Origin: Lepiota brunneoincarnata
Taxonomy: Eukaryota > Basidiomycota > Agaricomycetes > Agaricales > Agaricaceae
Length of the DNA: 64,000 bases
Direction: 5' to 3'
Assembly (NCBI GenBank): GCA_023014365.1
Contig: JAEBUN010000079.1
Coordinates: 1 to 64,000 of the forward strand
Shown here piece by piece: positions 24,120 through 35,144 of the stretch. How positions within the stretch are numbered: position 1 is the stretch's first letter; every line of letters begins with the position of its first letter. The translations under genes and the position numbers were made by a program. The notes below the pieces were generated by a model that did not search any database, had not been told where the DNA came from, and saw only the letters and a list, made by a program, of their open reading frames with translations.

Positions 24120-25412
24120 TGGACTTGGGAATGGATGAGAATGTATGCCATTTCTACTCACTTAGATGGCTCGATGGTTCAGTATCCAGGCCACAGTGAG
24201 GTGAGGTGAGTATGGTGGGATGTCCAGCATGTTTGGGGTTTTCAGTCTTCTTTAGTCTGGCTCTCAGCCTGCCCTGTTCCTTACCTTTCCCCACCGTCTG
24301 CTCAGCGATTAATAGAAATCATACACAGTCTACATCCAAGCTCCATACCACTCAGCCCTTGTAAAATTCCAAGAGTCTACTTCTTTCACAGTACCTGGGT
24401 GCTGGGTCGGAGATTCCAACCTTGCCTAGCTCCAATATTATGTTGCATGAAATCTTATAATCATCAAGCCCAGAACACATGGTAGGACAGCAACTGGAAG
24501 GGAGTTGTTTGGATCCACAGCATATTCTTTCAGGGCAGTCTCATTTTGGGGCCTTTGCTTGAATTTGTCATCTCCTGCATAAACAATTCAAATCAGTCAT
24601 TGATAGATAATAAGTCTGATCATGGTATGCATAAAACTCTCCTGCATGACCAAGAGACATGCTATTGCATTCACCCATGGGCTCCAGTGCCCAGGAGACT
24701 CTGTTCCATCGAGAGAGTGTGGTTGGGGTAAGGATGGGAAAAGCCTAATTGGGTTTTAATGACCAGTTTGGGCATCAAGAACCAACATACTGTGTCACAT
24801 CAGATCCATCAGGAAATCAAACTTTCCCTAATCTAGATTGAGATCTTGGTGAGATTCCAAGACCTTGCACTTTTGCAACTTGCTGCCCTATCTTCAGAGA
24901 TGGCCAGCCTGATGCTTAAGTAAGGATCTGGCTAAGGAATTACATGTTGGAATTGAGGATTCCGGCAAACTGATGGAATGCTGATGTGCAGGTCACCTGA
25001 TTGCCTTGTGATGGCCATGTTGTAGAAAGGATATACACATGTAGCATACTAGTAGGTAACTTGTCTGTTTACTCCTCACCCTGTCATTGTCTCCCTCTCG
25101 TGAATACACTTTGTTGTCATATACCACCCTCTTGAGAAGATTTCAACATTACAGACAGACAGACAGACAAAAAAGCCATAGTGTAAAAGACTACACAGTG
25201 GGCTGGCCTTTCATCAGGCACATTGCCATGAGGGGTCCAAGTGGGAGGGATGCCCCAGGCCCAGCCCCCCCTTCCTACCTACCTGCACAGGGTTTCAGAG
25301 GCATCCTGGCACACTTGCCAGTCTAGCAGATCAATTAACATATTGATTCATACTCCCCCACAGCCACCCTAAGTTAGGTAGTCTGATTCTGTTGCTACAT
25401 GAGCCAAGGCAG
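24120..25412. repeat. Dispersed repeat R1, copy 3, interrupted by a solo LTR
   Basis: It aligns with 10622-11552 and then continues past that copy's end. The 3' portion matches 62268-62602 (AAAAGCCATAGTGTAAAAGA to CATGAGCCAAG). CpG sites are mostly lost. The LTR at 24945-25148 splits it. A (GACA)n run follows the insertion. Confidence 0.6.
24945..25148. mobile_element. Solo LTR, copia-like, with 5-bp target duplication
   Basis: The 204-bp block starts TGTTGGAAT and ends ATTTCAACA, imperfect inverted ends typical of Ty1/copia LTRs. It is flanked by TTACA on both sides (24940-24944 and 25149-25153). The empty site exists at 62340 (GGAATTACACACACAGACAG), so the insertion is proven by comparison. 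Internal sequence is gone, as after LTR-LTR recombination. Confidence 0.8.
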
Positions 25413-25483
25413 GTTAGGGCAGCAGTTAAGCCCTCTGATGAGCCCCTTTGCAAGGGTGAAACCTACATAAGTCCCCCCAAATT

Positions 25484-26193
25484 TGTTATGAACAGTCCAG
25501 ACAGAGAAGAGCTGGAACAAGTATTTGACTTCACAAGATGGGTACAGGAGACCACAGACCAGTTATGGGCCCAGGAGTATGAAGACAAAGAGGAGGAGTA
25601 CTATAATGCCATGGAGGACTTAGTGAGAGATGCAGGAATGGAGATCATCTTGGAGGATATTCTGGAATACTCCGAGGAGGAAGGAGACAGCTATGGATTG
25701 ACCAATCCAACCTCCAGCACAGATGGAAGCACCAAGAGAGTGGAGAGTGAGAATGAAGAAGAATCTTTGGAGATAGGATTGGGAGAAGAGAATTATGAGT
25801 CAGAGGAAAATGATGGAACATTGCACAGCAGTGGAATGGAGAACAAGGACACTGACTCATTGTAAGATATAAATAACAGTAGGATGCCATCAGCTAGGAT
25901 GTGCATTGTGGTCAAGACTGTGCAGGACAAGTAGAATAGCCCTATAACCTATGATGAGTATATGGTATCTCATAGGTATATAAAGGCTTGTACAAGTAGA
26001 GATTAAAGCCCTAAGCTTTAATCTTGTTAACAGCAGTCATTAACCTCTCTGCCTTAACTTGATGTGTTCCCTCGTTATCTCACTGAGTGTGATCCACTAA
26101 GCTTTGCAAGGCCAACCATCTCAGACACCTTGTAAAGTGATTGAAGGCCTTCTCCAGTTATCTTTGGATACAGAAGGAGCAAGGATTCTAACA
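25484..26193 (+). mobile_element. LTR of a decayed El-C relative
   Basis: It starts TGTTATGAACAGTCC and ends GATTCTAACA, and aligns throughout with the 700-bp LTRs of El-C (reverse orientation). It keeps a TATA-like GTATATAAAGG near 25977 and the self-complementary AAGCTTTAATCT at 26013-26024. Nearly every CpG is TpG or CpA. This is the 5' LTR of an element read left to right. Confidence 0.8.
25488..25865 (+). CDS. Acidic ORF inside the LTR (125 aa)
   Basis: An ATG sits only 4 bases into the LTR, and the frame stays open for 125 codons despite heavy CpG decay. It reads MNSPDREELEQVFDFTRWVQ and is strongly acidic, with runs such as EDKEEEYYNAMEDL. The El-C 5' LTR has the matching ORF at 50087-50455. 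In El-C the same frame is the C-terminal part of ORF3, so in this 5' LTR copy it is probably not expressed as such. No known domain is seen. Confidence 0.55.
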   Translation: MNSPDREELEQVFDFTRWVQETTDQLWAQEYEDKEEEYYNAMEDLVRDAGMEIILEDILEYSEEEGDSYGLTNPTSSTDGSTKRVESENEEESLEIGLGEENYESEENDGTLHSSGMENKDTDSL

Positions 26194-26782
26194 TTAGATT
26201 AAAGCTTCCTTTGGACAACCTCCATTGTACACCCTGTGGTATTGGTATACCTTGTTGCTACCCTTCCACACTGGCAGATGATATGCTTTATCACTATCCA
26301 AGTGCCAACTGTATCTGATGACACACCTTGTTGCTGTCTGGTGATACAACCCCATAGAGCAGGCCACCATACCCTCTGCACCCTTGGTCAGATGCACCAA
26401 AAGCATTGATAGGTCTTCAACACCTTTAAGTATTGATTGGGATAATGCACCCATAAGTGTTGTATATAGGTCATCTGCACCTTCAAGCATCAATTGGGAT
26501 AATGCACCTGCAAGCATTGTTTATTCACCTTCACCCTTGACCTCTTCCCTTTATACCCTGTCTACAAATTAAAACAACTCCTTTACCACCAACTATGAAG
26601 AATCTAACAGTTTTGACTGGTTGACAACTGACTCTGAACCCAACTTTACACCCCCTCTGCCATCATGGACCCTAAAAACAAAACAAAACTTATACCCCTC
26701 ACTCATTCACCCTCTGGTTCCACACTATACCCTACACAACCTACTGAAAGAGTTCAACATTGAACAGAAGACCCAGGATACC
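26194..26782 (+). pseudogene. El-C relative: self-priming site and gag leader remnant
   Basis: TT then AGATTAAAGCTT (26196-26207) follows the LTR and is complementary to 26013-26024. The following frame, with RSSTPLSIDWDNAP and then EFNIEQKTQDT, matches the N-terminal leader of El-C ORF1 (49571 downwards). The match breaks at ATACC where El-A begins. Confidence 0.7.
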
Positions 26783-27167
26783 TGTTACCCAGGTTAGGGG
26801 TTCACTCTTGAGTAGCATGGGGTTCAAGGCAAGATGTCTATACAGACTTGGTCTTGTCCTACTAGGCGTGACTTGGAGATGATGGAGCACTATAGTCCAG
26901 CCAGTTTAAAGGCAAAGAGGTATAGGAGGCAAGAACTGTATAACACTAAGATAGAGATACATAGGGATGTACTGTATCCTTATATACTTCTAAGTGTGGC
27001 TATGCTCCTACTATAATAGACCAGACCTGGGTAACTGTGAGTCAGAGATAAGGAAAATGAGTCATAACTAAGAATAGTCCTTCTGATGTACACTACTGAT
27101 TGTTTCATAGTGACATGGGAATTTGTACTTAAATATAGCTGTCCTTCTGATAGAGTTTCTGATAACA
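26783..27167 (-). repeat. El-A 3' LTR
   Basis: It is 385 bp with TG..CA ends. AACACTAAGATA at 26942-26953 (minus strand TATCTTAGTGTT) lies about 35 nt downstream of the start of TATATAAGG in element orientation. Confidence 0.85.
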
Positions 27168-27197
27168 TTAGGTCTGTTTCCAGAGTTGTTTTCCATC

Positions 27198-28567
27198 ACA
27201 ACTTGTTAGTTCTTTCTTCCGGGTATTTGGCTAGGTAGTTGGGCTCATAGTAGTCAATTTGAAGGTGGTCGGTAGAGTCTGGACGCAAGGGAATGACAGG
27301 AGAAAAGGTGGGAGTGGGGGTTCTGTGTAAGTCAAGCATCACAGCTGTTTCTGGTGATGGGGGTCATTCTGGGTAAAATATGTCATATAGGAGTTGTCTG
27401 AAGTGGGGGCTTTCTATTCTTTCTTCCACTAGGGTATTCTGGGCTTCTTCAGAAGGCACCACACAGTTCTCCTGTGATGTTGGACTTGGCAATCTCATCA
27501 TAGCATTCCTCATAGTAATCCTTGTTGGTGAGGTCAATGTATCTATTGTGAGTTGTGTGGGTTGTTGAGGGATGGGTTGTTGAATTTCTGGAGTAGGGGG
27601 TGTGTTGGGTCTTCTGAGCTGGACATTCGGTCTGTTTATGGCAAGGTTGGAAAACTGTGCAGTGGGGGCATTGATACTTGATGCAGTCATAGGAGTAATA
27701 CGCTGGGGCATATTGCTTGCATCCAAGGCAAGTGAATTGTGGGCAGTCCATGGCCCAGTGTCCCATGTGTCTGCATTGGATGCAGACTGATCTGTCAGTG
27801 GTTTGGGGGTTGGTTCATGTGTGAACATTGGGGGAGTTCCAAATTGGGACATTGTTATTGGTGATGGTGTGGGTGGTGTTCCTGGCAGGGGTGATATGTC
27901 TGAAAGGGTTTCTGAGATTGGTGGACTTCTTTCCCTTATTGGGAGTGGTGGTGGCGATAGCGGTAGGGGCTATTGTGGTAGTGGGGGTGATGGTTGTGGT
28001 GGGGGGCTGTGAGGTATGTACCTCATTTCATTTGGGTAAGTTCTTTGACACCTCAGACATGAGGCTTGATCTTGAGCAGAGAAGTTGCTTAAGTGATTCT
28101 GCCCAGGCCCGTTGCATGTTGTATGCAGCAGCAAGAGCCTTAGTCTGTCATACATGATGGATGTAGTCGAACCAGAGTTGTTGGTCGTATTCTGAAATTG
28201 GAGAGTGTTCCAATTTATTTGTAAAGGTTTGGCTGGTGGCAGCCTTGCGCAGATCTCTGTCAGAAGGGTGATCTGATCTATGTGGTCATACTCCAGCTGT
28301 ATGGAATCTAAGGGAGGCAGCTGAGGTGACTGTTGGTTCTGGAGTGGCATTGGGATTGGGAGTCTCATCTCTGAGAGAGGTGTAAGCAGCAGCAAAGGTG
28401 TGAGAGGGGGTGTTGGGAGATGGGGCCAGAATGGGAGTTGTTTGAAGTGCTGTATGTTTGACGCTTGCATCATTGATGATGATAGAGGATGATGATGAAG
28501 TTGGGGAAGGTGTTGTAGAAAAGGGGGGAGTGGTTTGGGGGCAAGCAAGGTCAAGGTTCATAGGCAT
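27198..28567 (-). pseudogene. El-A ORF3: third ORF with zinc knuckles
   Basis: It begins MPMNLDLACPQTTPPFSTTP just after the chromodomain end of pol. Near 27780-27650 it holds a Cys/His cluster: CRHMGHWAMDCPQ, CLGCKQYAPAYYSYDC and CPHC. Downstream comes YIDLTNKDYYEE, matching VIDLTQDPP in El-C. The frame is interrupted by TAG/TGA at former CpG codons and by at least one frameshift. It ends near 27198, just before the LTR. Function is unknown; zinc knuckles suggest nucleic-acid binding. Confidence 0.6.
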
Positions 28568-28619
28568 GTTTTAAGTAGATTTGTTGTGGGAGCAAAGTTG
28601 TCTTTGGTAGGTTCTGGTG

Positions 28620-31330
28620 GGTTCCTGATCTTTCTGGGGAATTCCATGGGCTTCTTTATACTCGGTTAAGTATTCTTTGGTGTTTGTGTGAAGTGTTTCA
28701 TCAGTGATCCATTTGTTCTCCATGTGGGAGTATCCTTTCCATTTGATGTAGTATTGGAGTTTTCCACAATATCGATGGTGATTGAGAAATGGGTGTAGTG
28801 AAGATGCTGGTTGGATTGGTTGAATTGGAGCATGGTCTGGTTGTCAGATGATTTTGTGTTGCTGACATTCTGGACAGCCTTTGACATAATTCTTTATGAA
28901 TGTTGACATTCCTGGCCAATATACTTCTTTCTTGGCAAGGTGGTATGTTTCCTGTTCTCCAGGGTGGCCATGTGTAAGGTGGTTGTGGTATCTTGTGATG
29001 ACATTGCATCTGAGTTGGAGGTCTTCTGGAATGTGAGGAGTGGACCATTTGAAGTTGGGACTGTTCCAAAGTCTTTATTGACAGTGTTAGGATGGGATTC
29101 TTTTAGGAGTTTGAATGCTTCAGTGGTTCTAGCATCATATTTGGGTGATTCTGTGATTCTTTCTTGGAGTTCCATATTGACAGTGGCAATAAAGAGATGT
29201 TCTGGGAGTACTGTGATCAAGTTTTGATCTTCTATGCTGGCTGCGACAACAAAAGAGGTTGTCTAGAAGCATGGTAACATCTTCATTATCATTATCCTCA
29301 TCAGGGATATGGTCTGGACGTCTTGATAGAGCATCTGGTGCAGGAATCTTTGATCCTGGGACATGTTCTAATTTGAAGTTGTAGTCGACGAGGGTCTGGA
29401 CCCATTGTGCTTGTCAGTGGTTGATTTTCTGGGGTTTATGCCAGTATGTGAGGTTCTGGTGGTCCATTCTGATACGGACAGTATGGGGGCTGCCAAGGAG
29501 GTAATGGCGCCATTCTTTGAGGGCTCAGATAATAGCAAGGAGTTCCCTGTCATAGATATTGTAATTGTGTTCTGCTGGTCCAAATGTCTTTGAATAGAAT
29601 GATACAGGTTTTCATATGCCGTTGATGTCATGTTGGTACAGGACAGCTCCTGATGCAAATTTGGAAGCATCAGCTTCTATTTCGAAGGGTTTTGTGGAGT
29701 TGGGCATAAGGAGTACCAGTTCTTTTAAGAATTCATTCTTGAGCATTTTGAATGCTTTTTGTTGTTCTTATTTCCATTTGAATTTGTTTGATTTAGATAG
29801 GAGTTGGTTAAGGGGTTTGGTATGGTGGAAGTAATTGCAGATGAACTTCTGGTAGAAGTTACAGAATCTGATGAATTTCCGAATGTGTCTGACTGTTTTT
29901 GGCACTGGCCAGTCTTCTATTCCTTTGAGTTTTCCAGGATCCATTTTGATTTTGTCAGGTGTGATAATCATGCCAAAGTATTTGAGTCATTGTTTGTTGA
30001 ACTTGCATTTCTCCATTTTGAGGTAGAGGTCATTTTCCTGCAGGATTTGCAGTACCTTTTCTGTACGTTGGTCAGTTTCTTCTTGGGTTTTTCCATAGAT
30101 TAGGATGTCATCCATGTAGATGATGATTCCTCCTTTTTCCATTATTTTGGAGAATAATGTGTCCATCATGTGTTGGAATGTCATGGGGCTGTTGCAAAGT
30201 CCGAAAAACATCACAGTTGGTTCGAAAAGACCCATAGGAGTCTTGAATGCTGCTTTCCATTGGTTGCCATCTTTGATTCTGATGTTATTGTATCCTAGGC
30301 AGATGTCAAGCTTAGTGAAATACTTAACTCCTTTGAGTTTATCCATGATTGAAGAGATCATGGGAATGGGGTATGCATTTTTGACTGTATGATCATTTAG
30401 ATATCAATAGTCTTGGCAGGGTCAGAGGTCTCCTCCTTTCTTGGCAACAAAGAAGAAGGGTGATGCCATAGGGGATTTTGAGGGGCAGATGTACCCTTTT
30501 CAGAGGTTTTTGTCTATAAATTCCTTTAATGCTTTTTCTTTGGCAGGTGCCACTTGATAAGGTTTCATTGACTTTGCTTCAAATGTTGGTTTTAGTTCAA
30601 TTTCATGATCAAATGTTCTTGATGGTGGGAATCATTCAGAGGCTTTCTTGTTGAATATTTTAGCCCATCGGGGAAATCTCCAAGGGATCTCAGGTGGTTC
30701 CTTGTTTGATTCTGGTTGTTTTCCTTTTTGGTTTGCTGATTTTGTCGGGTTGTGTTGCTCATTGTGGAGCATTGTGGCATGTGTTGCTTTGGCATTTACT
30801 TCTAATGGGGTTAGAAGCATCAGGTTCATTTCTCTTTCTAAAGAGAAGGTGTTGAGGTCAACATTTGACAGGTTGACATATTCTTCTGGGTTGTCCTTGG
30901 GTTGAGAGGTTTTTCCAGCCATTATGTCCATGGCGATGGAGTTGAGTTTGATGGGTTGTCATAGAGTTCTAAGGAATTTGGAGAAATTCTGATGATCAAT
31001 TTGGGGTTTCCAAGAGAATGTCTTGGTCTTCCAGTTGATGTCAGGGTTGTATTGTTCTAACCAGGGAAATCTGATGATGAGATCCTTTTCACCAGTGTTT
31101 GTGATGTACACTTCTAGCATGCAGTCTCTTCCATCAATGATGGTTCTGATTTTGATGTATTCATGGATCTTGCCATGTTGATTATCAGTTCTGTCAATGT
31201 TGCTAAGAGGGATTGGTTGGTCCAGCTGTTTGGTTTGATTACCATGTTGTTCAATGACTTTGTGGGAGATGAAGTTCCCTTGAGCTCCTGAGTCTATCAG
31301 GGTGGTGATGGCCATGGGTTTTGATGTCCA
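28620..31330 (-). pseudogene. El-A pol: protease, RT, RNase H, partial integrase, chromodomain
   Basis: The protease has LIDSGAQGNFIS (30959-31315). RT has [18 protein letters not shown] and the active-site box YMDDILIY (29987-30361). The tether and RNase H region lies to about 29370. The integrase zinc-binding part shows YWPGMSTFIKNYVKGCPECQ, but the catalytic DDE core is missing. Sequence passes within about 100 bases to the chromodomain piece QYYIKWKGYSHMENKW (near 28740). With no catalytic core and many stops it is dead and could not act alone. Confidence 0.8.
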
Positions 31331-31496
31331 TTCACTCCAAATCTTGATGGGTAGGAAAAGGGATCATTTATTCAGGGAAAGTTGTAATTGTACAGAGTTT
31401 ATTGAGAAAATGTCTTTCTGGGAGTGAGAGTAAGAAATGTCCTTCTGAGTTCTGGAATGTGCAGGGGCACATCAATTGACAGCGTTCCTTTTTAAA

Positions 31497-33207
31497 AATC
31501 CTGGAATGGATGCATCTCTGAATCCTTGGCTAGCATGGAGTGGAGTTCTTGTTGTAACTCAGGGTCAAGTTCATTGACCATTTGGCGCATTTGAGATGCG
31601 ACTTCTGCAACGGCAAGGGAGTATTTGCATTGTTGGGGTTTGAAGCCAGGGTTAGGCTTATTTCCTTGCAAAGGAGGATGATTTGGGTTTCCAGCTGGGC
31701 ACAGTGGATTGGTACACATTCCTGGGAAGCGTTGAGTGGGTGGTGGATGTGGGCATTTACTAACCCAATGATCATTTGCTCCACATCAGAAGCATTCTTG
31801 CTTCTGATAAGCCTTCATTCGTTGTTCCATGACAACTGCATCTATTTCTAATCATTCTTGCATGGAGTTTTCTTTGGCATATTCTGGTTGTAGGATTTCA
31901 GGGTAAGGATCTTCATATCCTTCTTCTACTATGGCATGGTCTATTTCTATAGCATGTGGGTCTTGTGGCATAAAACATGGAGCATTGCTCCTTTGGTAAA
32001 ATTGTGCATATGGCATGTTGTTGTTTGGATGGCTTGGTCCTCGATTTGGTTGGTATTGGTTTCTTTGAGGAAACGTGCTCCTGGGGGTGCCATACAAGGT
32101 GTTGATACAACAGAAGTTATCGTCAAGCTTGTTTGCTTGGGTATACCAAGTGGTGATAGTTGTTGGCGGGTTTTCTGATTTGTCAATCTTCATTGCAATT
32201 TGGTGATCAATTGCTTTTCAATACAGATCGATGAGGGTGTGATCTTCAGTGAGTCCAGACTGACAGACAAGTTCTTTGAACTGAGCATTGAATTCAGTCA
32301 TTGGTTTACCTGCTTGGTGCAGGGTTTGGAGTTTGGTATGTGCATATGCATGTTTGTCTGCTGGGGTAAAGTCGGTTCTGAGTTGGGCAGTGAAGTTATC
32401 CCAAGTTTCCATGGCTATGGGTTGCCCAGCTTGGGTTTGGGTGTTCCTCTTGTAGAGGTATTGTCTGGCCCATGCTTGGGCATCTCCTGATTGCATCATT
32501 GAGAGGACAAACAAGGTTTTGGCAAGGTCGGTGTTGTAAGTGGTCACATTGGTGAGCACATAAACTTCACATTGGAAGATCCAATCTTCAAAGAGTCTTC
32601 TGGTTCCATCAAAGGCAATGGGTTTGAGGAGTCCTAACTCCTTTGGGGTTTGTGTGGCAGCCATTTGTAATTGTCCTGGTTGCAGTAATGGTGGAGGTGG
32701 CATGGGGGGTGCCAGTAGGGCTAAGGGTTGTTTATTGGGTTCTGATTTGTTATTGTCTGTGATGTAGATGTCTGAGTCGTCGTCTACTGGGATTTTTCCT
32801 AGGTTGAGTTTGACAAAGGCTTCGTGTCTTGTAAGGAGGTTTTCTTCAGAGCCTGTGAGTTCTCTTGGTTGTTGTATGGCTTGTTGGAGTCGTTTAAGTT
32901 CTTGTTTGGTGAGTTGGTTTGTGATGATATCATGTTTTTCTTGTTCTTCACATTGCCTTTGTCTTTCGGCTAATGTAGCAGAAGCACTTAATGAAGTTGG
33001 GGTTTTTGTGACAATTTGGGTGGATGTTGATGCATGTGGAGTTGGTGAATCAAATGGGGATGGAGGGTAGAACAGTGGTGGAGTTTGTGCAGGTGTGGGG
33101 TTTCTTCTTGGATCAGGGTTTGGGATTCCTGGTCCTGAGATTCTGGTTCTTGATTTGGGAGGAGGGGGTGATGGAGTTTCTCAGGCTGAGAACTTCTTTG
33201 GAGGCAT
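31497..33207 (-). pseudogene. El-A gag
   Basis: The start MPPKKFSA (33207) is followed by a stop at a former CpG codon. A Pro-rich leader leads to the gag core KPIAFDGTRRLFEDWIFQCE, then a zinc knuckle CF*CGANDHWVSKCP in which Arg has become a stop, and the tail EMHPFQDF. There are at least three stops, and the ones I checked fit C-to-T decay of CGA or CAG. Confidence 0.75.
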
Positions 33208-33566
33208 GGTGGCAGTTGTCTAGCAATCAATTATTGCTAGAAGTATGAAAAATTGGGTAGCAATTATGGAGATTCCTGAATACAGGTTACACGATCTGAC
33301 AACACAGCAGTGGCAAGGGCACATGATGTGTTTGAGTTCCAAGGTGATTATTTGGTAGGCGATGAGGGTGGCAGTGGAGGTAAAGATGAATATGAGTAAG
33401 TAAGCCAGGTCTTCTGGTGGGGAGAGGTTGAGGGATGTAGCGATGGCTACACAGAGAGGTGGTTTTCTTTTGCACATCATTTTTGAACAACCAGAGTACC
33501 TTGATGCATTCAGTACATTGGCAGAGCAGAGCAGAGTGGAGGGCAAGCAAGAGATAAGCAGCAGAG

Positions 33567-33578
33567 TATCTTAGTGTT
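33567..33578 (-). promoter_or_regulatory. El-A self-priming primer-binding site
   Basis: In element orientation AACACTAAGATA lies one base after the 5' LTR. It is perfectly complementary to TATCTTAGTGTT in the LTR (33739-33750 on the plus strand), about 35 nt below the TATA box. No tRNA-type TGG PBS is present. Confidence 0.7.
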
Positions 33579-33579
33579 T

Positions 33580-33965
33580 TGTTACCCAGGTTAGGAGTTT
33601 GCTCTTGAGTAGCATGGCATTCAAGGCAAGATGTCTATACAGACTTGGTCTTGTCCTACTAGGCATGACTTGGAGATGACGGAGCACTATAGTCCAGCCA
33701 GTTTAAAGGCAAAGAGGTATAGGAGGCAAGAACTGTATAACACTAAGATAGAGATACATAGGGATGTACTGTATCCTTATATACTTCTAAGTGTGGCTAT
33801 GCTCCTACTATAATAGACCAGACCTGGGTAACTGTGAGTCAGAGATAAGGAAAAATGAGTCATAACTAAGAATAGTCCTTCTGATGTACACTACTGATTG
33901 TTTCATAGTGACATGGGAATTTGTACTTAAATATAGCTGTCCTTCTGATGGAGTTTCTGATAACA
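33580..33965 (-). repeat. El-A 5' LTR
   Basis: It is 386 bp and near-identical to 26783-27167, with one-base indels. It contains TATATAAGG (element sense) as probable promoter. Confidence 0.85.
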
Positions 33966-34192
33966 ACCAGCCAGATATCAATCTAAAAGTTGGACAAAAG
34001 GTTTGGCTAGACAACTGCAACCTCCCAATTCAGTATGCCTCAAAGAAACTGGCCCAATGCCAAGAAGGTCCCTTTACCATAACAAGGAAACTTGGACCTG
34101 TTACCTATGGGCTAAAATTACCCATCAAATGGAAGATCTACAACAAGTTTCATGCAAGCCTTCTAATGCCTGCAGAAGAGAACAACACACAT
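33966..34192 (+). pseudogene. El-C relative: integrase C-terminal fragment
   Basis: The frame reads PDINLKVGQKVWLDN and then KFHASLLMPAEENNTH, matching El-C integrase near 44,400-44,620. It is the far flank of El-A. About 4.4 kb of gag-pol that should lie between this and 26,782 is absent. Confidence 0.8.
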
Positions 34193-34416
34193 TGTTACCC
34201 AGGTTAGGGGTTCGCTCTTGAGTAGCATGGCATTCGAGGCAAGGTGTCTATACAGACTTGGTCTTGTCCTACTGGGCATGACTTAGAGATGATGGAGCAC
34301 TATAGTCCAGCCAGTTTAAAGGCAAATGTTAGGGTGACCTGAGAGGCCTTGACAGCTCAGGGGGAGCTGAAACGACTGCAGGGAAATCCTAAGTGATATT
34401 AAACTATGAGTTATGT
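34193..34416. repeat. Truncated LTRs: El-A type (34193-34326) and L4 (34327-34416)
   Basis: TGTTACCCAGGTTAGGGG repeats the El-A LTR start and stops at GGCAAA. TGTTAGGGTGACC then opens an L4 LTR (reverse complement of 24030-24119), which is cut at 34416 by the start of El-B. These are successive nested insertions. Confidence 0.7.
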
Positions 34417-35077
34417 TGTCATATCCACACCAAACCTAGAGCTTAACCATTAGGCTTCGGCTTCTCGACTCCACGTGTGCTCCACACGACAACCCTATGC
34501 CCTCCAACTCGGCCCCGACTGGCTCCGACCGCAACCCTTCGCCCCGATCACGCGACCTACCTCTACACGTGCCACGATCACCTGACCCTCGGTGCTCCCA
34601 TTGTCCAGTTCTCCATTCTCCGTCCGTAATCAGAATACGTTACCAGTCTCCATACCCGTACCGGTCTCCATTCCATTCGAAATTATTCGTAGTCCGCTTG
34701 TAACCATATGGGTCTCCGCTTTGCTCCGCATGTAGTCAGTACGAGTCATAATTCGTCGAGCTAGTAGTATATATACCGTAGGCACTTGGCTTGTACTCCT
34801 CAGTCTGATAATCGAATCAAGCAGCAGACCAGTCCCCTGTTCCCTATCCTCCTCTCTCTCTGCCTCGCTCCGCTTCGGCCCCGACTTCCTGAAATACGGA
34901 CTCGGACAGTAGGAGGGCACAGCACATAAGCTGAGGCCGCAAGTCCACTCTCCGCCCGAAGTACTCCGCCTCGGTCCCGCCGTCTACGTACTGACGTCGT
35001 CCCGTCCCCCGGTTACCTTATACCAAGGATACCACCCTGACCCTCCGCTTTGGTTCCGACCCGCACCGGCTCTAACA
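34417..35077 (+). repeat. El-B 5' LTR
   Basis: It is 661 bp, TGTCATATCC to GGCTCTAACA. TATATATA at 34768-34775 is the likely promoter, and AGTCTGATAAT at 34802-34812 the likely transcript start region. Confidence 0.85.
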
Positions 35078-35079
35078 GT

Positions 35080-35090
35080 ATTATCAGACT
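35080..35090 (+). promoter_or_regulatory. El-B self-priming primer-binding site
   Basis: ATTATCAGACT lies two bases after the LTR and is the exact complement of AGTCTGATAAT in the LTR (34802-34812), 34 nt after the TATA start. This is the arrangement known for Tf1, whose transcript primes itself. Confidence 0.7.
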
Positions 35091-35144
35091 CAAATTCCTC
35101 CTGTCCATTACACTCTAATCCTTTCTAACCATGGTCTCTTGAAC

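Larger units (their letters stand above)
26783..33965 (-). mobile_element. El-A: decayed Ty3/gypsy chromovirus
   Basis: The LTRs (26783-27167 and 33580-33965) are near-identical, start TGTTACCCAGG and end GATAACA. Genes run on the minus strand in the order gag, protease, RT, RNase H, truncated integrase, chromodomain, ORF3. CpG is almost absent and several Arg/Gln codons have become stops. The flanking pentamers differ (ATACC and ACCAG), so the two ends probably come from two insertions joined by recombination. Confidence 0.85.

Noticed and set aside
25152..25170. CRISPR-like short direct repeats (GACA)n
   Set aside because: A simple tetranucleotide microsatellite in a eukaryotic genome; no spacers.
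30959..33250. Plus-strand ORFs across El-A
   Set aside because: They mirror minus-strand gag and protease; composition is Phe/Leu/Cys-rich without domains.
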